From Chromatiales bacterium (lineage in GTDB: Bacteria > Pseudomonadota > Gammaproteobacteria > Steroidobacterales > GCA-2729495): a DNA stretch of 7,291 nucleotides. A model generated the notes under the pieces. That model was not told the DNA's origin. It worked only from the letters and a program-made list of their open reading frames with translations, and ran no database searches. The position numbers and the translations under genes are program-made. The stretch lies in NCBI GenBank assembly GCA_030614035.1, contig JAUWKW010000068.1:1-7291 (forward strand), given 5' to 3'. Of the stretch, positions 1 through 7,291 are shown one piece after another (position 1 is the first letter of the stretch; every line of letters begins with the position of its first letter).

Positions 1-156
1 GGCGTTAGCGGTCCCGAGGGCCTCGGCTTTCGCGGCCCGCAGGGCTTCGGCTTTATTGGTCAGGACGGCAGCGGCGTTCGTGGCCAGCACGGCAGCGGCG
101 TTCGTGGCCAGCACGGCAGTGGCGTTCGTGGCCAGCACGGCAGCGGCGTTAGATAG
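1..156 (+). CDS. C-terminal end of a glycine-octad (GxxGxxGx) repeat protein, 5' end beyond the window
   Basis: Frame 1 is open from the left edge to a TAG at 154-156 and gives 51 residues. They fall into six eight-residue units plus three residues, and glycine stands at positions 1, 4 and 7 of every unit (19 of 19 expected sites). Units read GVSGPEGL, GFRGPQGF, GFIGQDGS, then GVRGQHGS three times, then GVR. This is like collagen G-X-Y with one residue removed every third triplet, so a regular collagen triple helix is not guaranteed. The frame choice rests on the invariant glycines and on third-position differences being synonymous here (GGC/GGT, and AGC/AGT at 118-120). Two other frames are also open through the repeat, so the reading is probable rather than certain. 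The N-terminus, and with it any signal peptide or anchor, is not in the window. Function is unknown; a structural or surface role would be inference only. The gene converges on the DUF6502 gene. Confidence 0.55.
   Translation, partial: GVSGPEGLGFRGPQGFGFIGQDGSGVRGQHGSGVRGQHGSGVRGQHGSGVR
67..150 (+). repeat. 24-bp tandem repeat, 3.5 near-identical copies
   Basis: Copies start at 67, 91, 115 and 139, the last being a half copy of 12 bases. The only difference between them is a C to T at 120. In frame 1 each copy encodes the rotated octapeptide GSGVRGQH. Upstream, bases 1-66 keep the 24-base period at the level of glycine codons but have diverged in sequence, so the array grades from old units on the left to fresh copies beside the stop codon. 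Arrays of this kind change copy number by slippage or recombination in steps of 24 bases, which keeps the frame. Confidence 0.9.
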
Positions 157-166
157 AGATCAAATC

Positions 167-182
167 TTCGCCGGCAGGCGAA
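167..182. terminator. Small inverted repeat between convergent genes, possible weak terminator
   Basis: TTCGCC and GGCGAA form a 6-bp stem around a GGCA loop, starting 11 bases after the TAG of the glycine-repeat gene. No T-run follows directly on the plus strand; the nearest is TTTT at 194-197, so it is a poor intrinsic terminator. The rest of 157-292, between the two convergent stops, is AT-rich. It contains a 10-bp palindrome TTTCTAGAAA at 195-204 and no open frame or RNA gene I can support. Confidence 0.25.
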
Positions 183-292
183 CCAAAGTAAAGTTTTCTA
201 GAAATTCTATCTGCGTTTGAACTAGATCGCAGTGTGGCTAGTTATTGGCGTAGCGAATTGCTGGCCTAAAACTTTCATTATCCTAGACTAAC

Positions 293-1165
293 TTAATCTT
301 CGAAATAGTAGACACCGAAACCTGCGCGCGCCGGCTCCGTTTCTTCGTCACTATCAGCCGGTTTAAGCACAGCGTCGGATTCATGGTTGATAATCCATTC
401 ATTTAATTGGGTCAGCAACTCCTCCGTATTAGATAGCGCCATAGTCTTAAATGCATCGACATCTGCTTTTCGCAATTTCGTAGCCCAAACGTATCTCTCA
501 AGCCTTCCCTGTGATATTCGTTCTTCGTCATTCTCCGCCGACCTTAGGCTTGAGTTGTAGGTCAATGTGGTCGCTAGATTTGCTAATGAAAATGCCCAGC
601 CATTAATAAAATCAGCGTCGAGTTCATATGGAATGTAGACAGCGCTCAATGCACGCAACTTTCCGCCTTCGGACTCTATAACAGATCCTGATCTTTTTAA
701 CTCGGTTCGCATCGCACCGGGCGGGATGTCTCCAGCATATCGGCGAACTAAATCGGTAAAACTTGGAAATCCACCAGAAAAAGGCAATTCTAACGGCTTA
801 CCTTCCTCATCACAGAAATCCGGGTCTGCATGCCAATGGTTCAAAGTTTGGGTCGGAGGGCTTAAATTCACCCCCCAGAGGTCGCCAGCTGAATCTACCC
901 GATAATTTCTTATCTTTTTCACTTCCTTTCGGGTCAAACCAGTCATCACAGCGACTCGAGAGATATTGGTAGGGCGGCCGCGGATTCCATAATCATCAGT
1001 TGCAACCTGCACAAATGCTGATTTGCAAACCTGGGCGAATTCTTTGTAGCCGATGCCGGAACGCAGTAGAAACCGCGATATAGGCAACATTATCTTTAGA
1101 AGCCCGTTAAGAATATTCTTCTGTAGCCGAGCCACCATGCGGCGCAATATAGACAACGGCCACAT
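293..1165 (-). CDS. DUF6502-family protein with helix-turn-helix-like segment
   Basis: The product is 290 residues from the ATG at 1165; the frame also allows a TTG at 1174 and an ATG at 1138, and none has a clear Shine-Dalgarno. I recognise the DUF6502 layout. An N-terminal basic helical stretch ends in ISRFLLRSGIGYKEFAQVCK (about 29-48). A GRPTNISRVAVMTGLTRKEV segment (about 63-82) looks like a helix-turn-helix. A middle part has HWHADPDF, GKPLELPF and LVRRYAGDIPPGAM (about 110-152), and the C-terminus ends in GFGVYYFED. The length is about usual for the family as I remember it. Biochemical role is unknown; DNA binding is inferred from the helix-turn-helix-like segment only. No signal peptide or clear membrane span is seen. 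G+C is visibly lower than in ligA and smc (about 40% in sampled lines), and the gene is separated from ligA by about 150 bases with palindromes, which suggests its own promoter and perhaps autoregulation. Confidence 0.85.
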   Translation of the reverse strand: MWPLSILRRMVARLQKNILNGLLKIMLPISRFLLRSGIGYKEFAQVCKSAFVQVATDDYGIRGRPTNISRVAVMTGLTRKEVKKIRNYRVDSAGDLWGVNLSPPTQTLNHWHADPDFCDEEGKPLELPFSGGFPSFTDLVRRYAGDIPPGAMRTELKRSGSVIESEGGKLRALSAVYIPYELDADFINGWAFSLANLATTLTYNSSLRSAENDEERISQGRLERYVWATKLRKADVDAFKTMALSNTEELLTQLNEWIINHESDAVLKPADSDEETEPARAGFGVYYFED

Positions 1166-1183
1166 TGTGGTCAATGTTGACCA
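1160..1183. promoter_or_regulatory. Two overlapping palindromes at the DUF6502 start codon, candidate operator
   Basis: TGGTCAATGTTGACCA at 1168-1183 is a perfect inverted repeat with 7-bp arms around two central bases. CCACATTGTGG at 1160-1170 is a second one, with 5-bp arms around one base, and the two share three bases. The preferred ATG (1165-1163, minus strand) lies inside the second palindrome, so a bound dimer would cover the start of the gene. Palindromes of this size occur near autoregulated transcription factors; binding here is inference. Confidence 0.4.
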
Positions 1184-1211
1184 GAAAATGGGAAAGTTTC
1201 CCCAAAATCAA
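1183..1211 (-). promoter_or_regulatory. Weak candidate promoter for the DUF6502 gene
   Basis: On the minus strand TTGATT (1211-1206) stands 17 bases ahead of TTTTCT (1188-1183). The -35-like box is fair, while the -10-like box matches TATAAT at only three of six places. The 13-base palindrome falls in the spacer and the 16-base palindrome would cover the transcription start, an arrangement that would suit repression. The rest of the ligA-DUF6502 gap shows no better box and no strong terminator for ligA. Confidence 0.2.
1190..1202. promoter_or_regulatory. GGGAAAGTTTCCC palindrome upstream of DUF6502, candidate operator
   Basis: This is a perfect 13-base inverted repeat with 6-bp arms around one base. 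It sits 6 bases beyond the palindrome at 1168-1183 and 25 bases upstream of the DUF6502 ATG. It differs in sequence from the other two, so it is not simply another copy of the same site. Its position fits the spacer of a possible promoter, but no factor can be named. Confidence 0.35.
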
Positions 1212-1226
1212 GAAATTGTGCTGATT

Positions 1227-1247
1227 AGCTAGACTAGAATCCTAGCT
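1227..1247. repeat. Inverted repeat with three CTAG tetramers in the ligA-DUF6502 gap
   Basis: AGCTAG (1227-1232) and CTAGCT (1242-1247) are complementary arms around nine bases, and CTAG occurs at 1229, 1234 and 1242. No T-run follows closely on the minus strand, so terminator function for ligA is doubtful. Confidence 0.3.
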
Positions 1248-1317
1248 TTGCTGGGCGGTCCTTGTGGCTTGATTTAGCAGGTATTTTCCCAGATATGGTT
1301 GGAGAAGCGCGACGGTT

Positions 1318-3360
<2,043 letters not shown>

Positions 3361-3365
3361 CTAAT

Positions 3366-4067
3366 CTACCCACAAAGTGCGTTGGCACGCGATTTTTGGT
3401 GTTGGAATTGAACCAATTCTTCGCGCATATAGCGTGCGCGCTGCACGCTAAGCGTACTGCCGCGTTCATCAAAAAGATTAGCCCCCAAGGACTCGGCCAG
3501 CGAACTGGCAGCGACCAACATTTCATCAAATGCGACCAACATATCGTCCGGTCCAGGCAACACCATGAAAAAGTTGATTCCAGGGTATTCAGATTCCTCG
3601 ACCTGGTTCAGATCAAAACTACCTGGCTCGACAAGACTTGCCACACTGAATAGTGCATGCGCTGGTTTTCGCGGGTCCATACGATGGAAAATGCCAAACT
3701 GTCCGTACTGCAACTCTGCTGCGCGCAGAGCGTGCACCAGTTGCTCGCCGGACAGTAGCTGGCCGGTTTGTGGCAGCATGCGAATGGTAATAACTTTACT
3801 TTGCTCGTCGGGCGGCAACGTAGCCTGTGAAAAATCAACTTTCGGCTCGTACTGCTTAGCAGACTGCGCCCGCAACTGCGGTACGTCGGGCGGCGGCACC
3901 GGGTCCTCCGCGTGGTAAAGAGCTGGCTCGCGCAGGCGTTGCAATGTTGATGCGAACACTGCGCCCCAGCCGAACCACCCCCTTGAGTAAAAATATATGC
4001 CCGCGAGAAAAAACAGACCCAGAATCAGCAATATCCAACGAAGCTCGGCCACGTTGTCACCCAACAT
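3366..4067 (-). CDS. zipA: Cell division protein ZipA, short-linker form
   Basis: ZipA anchors the FtsZ ring to the inner membrane in Gammaproteobacteria. The product has 233 residues. A short N-terminal tail is followed by one membrane segment (about 11-27, WILLILGLFFLAGIYFY) and a basic/aromatic patch. A linker of about 50 residues contains PVPPPDVP (57-64). The C-terminal FtsZ-binding domain begins near residue 90 with KVITIRMLPQTGQLLSGEQL and includes GQFGIFHRM, ALFSVASLVEPGSFDL and a last helix near 205-221. E. coli ZipA has 328 residues with a long Pro/Gln-rich linker, so this linker is very short. I chose the ATG at 4067 over the in-frame TTG one codon earlier because it forms TGATG with the smc stop, which points to translational coupling. 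ligA follows 11 bases after the TAG stop. Confidence 0.93.
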   Translation of the reverse strand: MLGDNVAELRWILLILGLFFLAGIYFYSRGWFGWGAVFASTLQRLREPALYHAEDPVPPPDVPQLRAQSAKQYEPKVDFSQATLPPDEQSKVITIRMLPQTGQLLSGEQLVHALRAAELQYGQFGIFHRMDPRKPAHALFSVASLVEPGSFDLNQVEESEYPGINFFMVLPGPDDMLVAFDEMLVAASSLAESLGANLFDERGSTLSVQRARYMREELVQFQHQKSRANALCG

Positions 4068-4069
4068 CA
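4065..4069 (-). other. TGATG stop/start overlap of smc and zipA
   Basis: The smc stop TGA (4069-4067) shares its last base with the zipA ATG (4067-4065). No clear Shine-Dalgarno precedes the ATG, so re-initiation by ribosomes that finish smc is the likely way zipA is translated. Confidence 0.7.
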
Positions 4070-7000
4070 ACTGACGGCAAGTCGGACGGCCTCGTCAATA
4101 TCTACTGATACGAGCCGGGACACGCCTGGTTCATGCATTGTGACCCCCATAAGCTGCCCTGCCAGCTCCATGGTGATCTTGTTGTGAGTAATAAACACGA
4201 ACTGCACGTTCGCCGACATTTCGCGGACGATTTCGCAGAATCGTATGACATTGGAATCATCGAGCGGCGCATCGACCTCATCGAGCAGGCAAAACGGCGC
4301 CGGATTGAGCTCAAATATCGAGAACACCATAGCAACCGCCGTTAACGCTTTTTCACCGCCCGACAAAAGTTGAATATGGCTAATACGTTTGCCGGGCGGT
4401 CGCGCCATGACTGAAACGCCTGCGTTGAGTACGTCATCGCCGTCGAGGCTCAGGTAAGCATGACCGCCACCGAAAAGGCGGGGGAATATCCTTTTCAGGC
4501 CGTTATTTACGTTCTCGAAAGTCTCCTGGAATCGCGTGCGGGTTTCGCGGTCGATTCGGCGAATCGCTTTTTCAAGCGTATCCAGAGCGCTGGTGAGGTC
4601 TTCGAATTGTTCATCAAGGTACCTTTTACGCTCTGACTGTTCCTCAAACTCCTCAATTGCCAACAGGTTTACGTTACCGATGCGATCGATCCGCCGCTGG
4701 AGGCGCTCGAGCTTGTATTCCCAGTCGGAGATCGCGGCGTCCTCTGGCAGTTCCGCCATCACTGTCTCCAAAGATAATCCGGTCCCGGAAAACTGTTCAG
4801 CAACCGTTTCGCGACGCACCTCAAACTCTCTGACCTGCACCCGCATGCCGTCGACAGTCTCGCGAATCTCGCTGACCGTCCGGTCACGCTCAAGTCTTTT
4901 CGCTTCCTCCAAACGCAATTTTTCGGTTGCCTGTTCAACGATCTGGCGGCGTTTTCTCAGCTCTGCGTCCACCGCAACCTTAGACTCCAGCTGGGCCTGC
5001 AAAGTAGCCTTGAGTGTAACTAAAGGCTGCTCACCGGTAGTTATCTGGCCCGACAGGGATTTGATTCTCTCGGTTAGCTGCTTTTCGGCATCGATCCCAC
5101 GCTCCAGTGTGGTCCCGGCTGAGTCCCTGGAGGAGCGGCATGACTCAACCTCGATAGTGAGCCCCTGCAGTTCGTGCCGGGCCTTGTCCGCGTCCGCTCT
5201 GGCCGCGTCGCACCTGATCAGCAGGTCTTTCTGTTTTGCGTTCAACGCCACATCGCGTTCTGCAAGCTTCGTCTGTTTCTCCGTCGTCTGCGCCAGACGC
5301 GAGCGAGCCTCCTCGATTTGTGCACAGACGGCGTCGATTTGACTGTGAACGCCGTCACTGCCATCGCTGATCGACGCCAAACGCTCCTGCAATTGAGAAA
5401 CTTCCTGCCGAAGACTGGTGGCCTCGGCATAGGCTTGAGCGTGTTCCTGGCGAATCCGGCTGCAATCTGCCTGGACCGCCGGAAGTTGTGTTTCGGCTTG
5501 CTGAATCTCGTCACGGGCAGCGGCGCGTGTGGCAGTCGCTTCCTCAACTTCCACCGTGTGAGCCTCAATCCGCTTCTGCAAGTCACGGATGTCCTGTTCC
5601 CGCGTAATCACGCCGCTCGTATCGTCACCAGCGGCGCTGATCCGCGCCCAGTTGCGGCTTAGCCAGACTCCTTCGGGCGTCACGACTGATTCATCGGGGC
5701 CAAGCTGAGTTCGCAGTTCCAGCGCTTGCTGCAACGAATCGGCCAGCCGAACTCGCGCGAGCAACGCCGCCGCCCCATCGGCACGCTCTACCTGGCTCAA
5801 TAAAGAATTGCCATGCGCATCCGGCGCTGCGTCATCCGCCACATCGTTTAGTAACACCAGGCTACTATCCGGTAACTGGTCGAGATGCGCCGCGTATTCT
5901 GTTACCGAAATCGCCTGCAAGAAATCTCCCAGCACCGTTTCGACTGCCATTTCCCACGGCGGGTTAACTTTGAGCCGCTGGGCCAACAAAGGTCGAGAGG
6001 CCAAATCCTTGCGTTCCAGCCATTTCTTTAAAGTCTTCTTGTCGCGACCGAGTGCCGCTTCTTGCAGCGCTTCCATCGTCATCAGGCTCGCCCGCCGACC
6101 TTCCAGCTGACCTTTCAACTGTTCCAGCCGATCGCTTAGCTCCCGATCCTGCTCCCGCAGCTCGTCGAGACGGCCTATGAGGCTTTGCTGGCGCAGCTCC
6201 AGCTCGGCAACGGTATCGCGAGTGCGAGTTTCAAGTTGCTCCTTGCTCCGCAGTTCACGCTCTTTCTCGTCCAAAGAAATACTCTCACGCTCTGCCTGCA
6301 GCATGTCACGCTGCCGTGACAACTGTCCCTGCTGGGTCTCAAGATGCTCGATACGAGCCTGTTCAACCTCGATACTACGTCGCGCCTCGTTCAGCTCAGT
6401 ATTGAAAGACTGCCAATCTTCCCGCCATTGGTTCAGCGCCGTTTCAACTTTCTCCAATGATTCAGCGGACGTTCTGGCGGTTTCACGCATGCCTTCCATA
6501 TTCGGCGTCAACTGTGCCAGTTTTTCGTCCAGGCTGATTACGCGCGCACGGTCTTCGCTAATCGTGCTCGTAATGGCAGCAAGATGTTCGCGCGCTTCCC
6601 CGAGGTTGGCGTCCTGCTGCTCGCGCGACAGCTGCTGGTGCCGAATTGCCTCCTCGATGCGCGCGGCCTCCCCCTGAGCTTTGATTTGCTCACCGTAGGT
6701 CTGGTTGTGCTCCTCGGTAGCAAGATTCTGACCTTCCCTGGCCTCCTCGATATCCGCCTCCACTTTGCGTTGCGCAGCAATCGCACTCTCAAGTTCAGTT
6801 TTGCATTTTTCAAACGCTAGCTGTTCATGCGTCAATCCGCCATCGATTTGCTTGAGCTTGATCGCAAGCAACTCAGCCTCAGCGAGTCGCTGATCGTTTC
6901 TTAGAACCTTGTGCCGTTTAGCGGCTCGCGCCTGCTTCTGCAAATGCTTGATCTGGCTCTCTACCTCTTCGCGAACATCGTTTAAACGATCCAGGTTGTC

Positions 7001-7291
7001 GCGCGTATGACGAATACGGTTCTCTGTTTCCCGTCGTCGTTCCTTGTATTTGGATATGCCCGCTGCTTCTTCCAGGTAGGTACGCAACTCGTCCGGCTTG
7101 GCCTCGACAAAGCGCGAAATCATTCCTTGTTCGATGATTGCGTAACTCCGAGGACCGAGGCCGGTACCGAGAAAAATACTCGTGATGTCTTTTCGTCTAC
7201 AGCGAACGTTGTTAAGAAAATACTGCGAGGTGCCATCCCTTGATACCAAGCGCCGAATCGAAACTTCGGAATAGCTGGCATATTGGCCGCC
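4067..7291 (-). CDS. smc: Chromosome segregation ATPase SMC, N-terminus beyond the window
   Basis: SMC dimers, with ScpA and ScpB, organise and help segregate the nucleoid. The 1074 visible residues run in frame to the right edge; roughly the first 95, with Walker A (the P-loop), are missing because of the window, not a truncation. Visible parts in order: the rest of the N-terminal head, with SEVSIRRLVSRDG, FLGTGLGPRSYAIIEQG and LEEAAGISKYKERR (about 1-90); a long Glu/Arg/Gln-rich coiled coil (to about 415); the hinge (about 415-562, with WEMAVETVLGDFLQAI); the returning coiled coil; and the C-terminal head. That head has the ABC signature LSGGEKALTA (976-985), Walker B FCLLDEVDAPLDD with catalytic E1005, and the switch histidine in FITHNK (H1036). 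The TTG at 7249 is internal, since family residues GGQYASYSEVSIRR lie upstream of it in frame. This is SMC rather than MukB, which argues against an enteric host. Confidence 0.97.
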   Translation of the reverse strand, partial: GGQYASYSEVSIRRLVSRDGTSQYFLNNVRCRRKDITSIFLGTGLGPRSYAIIEQGMISRFVEAKPDELRTYLEEAAGISKYKERRRETENRIRHTRDNLDRLNDVREEVESQIKHLQKQARAAKRHKVLRNDQRLAEAELLAIKLKQIDGGLTHEQLAFEKCKTELESAIAAQRKVEADIEEAREGQNLATEEHNQTYGEQIKAQGEAARIEEAIRHQQLSREQQDANLGEAREHLAAITSTISEDRARVISLDEKLAQLTPNMEGMRETARTSAESLEKVETALNQWREDWQSFNTELNEARRSIEVEQARIEHLETQQGQLSRQRDMLQAERESISLDEKERELRSKEQLETRTRDTVAELELRQQSLIGRLDELREQDRELSDRLEQLKGQLEGRRASLMTMEALQEAALGRDKKTLKKWLERKDLASRPLLAQRLKVNPPWEMAVETVLGDFLQAISVTEYAAHLDQLPDSSLVLLNDVADDAAPDAHGNSLLSQVERADGAAALLARVRLADSLQQALELRTQLGPDESVVTPEGVWLSRNWARISAAGDDTSGVITREQDIRDLQKRIEAHTVEVEEATATRAAARDEIQQAETQLPAVQADCSRIRQEHAQAYAEATSLRQEVSQLQERLASISDGSDGVHSQIDAVCAQIEEARSRLAQTTEKQTKLAERDVALNAKQKDLLIRCDAARADADKARHELQGLTIEVESCRSSRDSAGTTLERGIDAEKQLTERIKSLSGQITTGEQPLVTLKATLQAQLESKVAVDAELRKRRQIVEQATEKLRLEEAKRLERDRTVSEIRETVDGMRVQVREFEVRRETVAEQFSGTGLSLETVMAELPEDAAISDWEYKLERLQRRIDRIGNVNLLAIEEFEEQSERKRYLDEQFEDLTSALDTLEKAIRRIDRETRTRFQETFENVNNGLKRIFPRLFGGGHAYLSLDGDDVLNAGVSVMARPPGKRISHIQLLSGGEKALTAVAMVFSIFELNPAPFCLLDEVDAPLDDSNVIRFCEIVREMSANVQFVFITHNKITMELAGQLMGVTMHEPGVSRLVSVDIDEAVRLAVS

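Noticed and set aside
67..150. CRISPR-like short repeats.
   Set aside because: Copies are directly adjacent with no spacers and keep a coding period of 24 bases; no cas genes are present.
1..156. Minus-strand alanine-rich frame through the repeat (AVLATNA-type octads) and a second plus frame with FVASTAAA-type repeats, open to about 219.
   Set aside because: Any 24-base repeat without stops opens several frames. In these frames the base differences between copies change residues (Ala to Thr, Ala to Val), while in frame 1 they are silent and glycine is invariant.
1248..1317. Terminator directly after ligA.
   Set aside because: No GC-rich stem with a following T-run is visible here, so no terminator is called.
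4536..5342. Long plus-strand open frame of 268 codons opposite smc.
   Set aside because: It is Ser/Arg-rich and of low complexity, as expected from the antisense of a coiled-coil gene. It shows no family motif and lies wholly inside smc.
7247..7249. TTG as the start codon of smc.
   Set aside because: Fourteen more in-frame codons reach the window edge and encode conserved SMC residues (GGQYASYSEVSIRR), so the true start is further right.

Overview
The window looks like chromosome from a gammaproteobacterium outside the enteric group. It carries a classical SMC rather than MukB, followed by zipA (a gene of Gammaproteobacteria) and ligA. The smc-zipA-ligA order is the one known from Pseudomonas and Xanthomonas relatives. 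The adjacent gene belongs to a family I recognise as DUF6502, also seen in this class. Genus cannot be fixed from the sequence.

Layout from right to left, which is the direction of transcription for most of the window: smc (7291 to 4067, minus strand, N-terminus beyond the right edge), zipA (4067 to 3366) and ligA (3354 to 1318). smc and zipA share one base in a TGATG stop/start, and zipA and ligA are 11 bases apart, so these three form a tight operon. Together they cover chromosome organisation (SMC), FtsZ-ring anchoring (ZipA) and nick sealing in replication and repair (LigA). A 143-152 base gap follows, richer in A+T and holding several short inverted repeats. Next comes a gene for a DUF6502-type protein with a helix-turn-helix-like segment (1165 to 293, minus strand). 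It is visibly lower in G+C than the operon and is probably transcribed from its own promoter.

At the left edge, on the plus strand and convergent with the DUF6502 gene, is the last 156 bases of an open frame. It encodes a strictly periodic glycine protein: eight-residue units of pattern G-x-x-G-x-x-G-x, the last copies almost identical at the DNA level (24-base tandem repeats). The 136 bases between the two convergent genes hold one small hairpin and no further gene that I can see.

The operon is ordinary core genome. The parts that deserve a second look are the glycine-octad repeat protein, the cluster of palindromes at the DUF6502 start, and the unusually short linker of ZipA.
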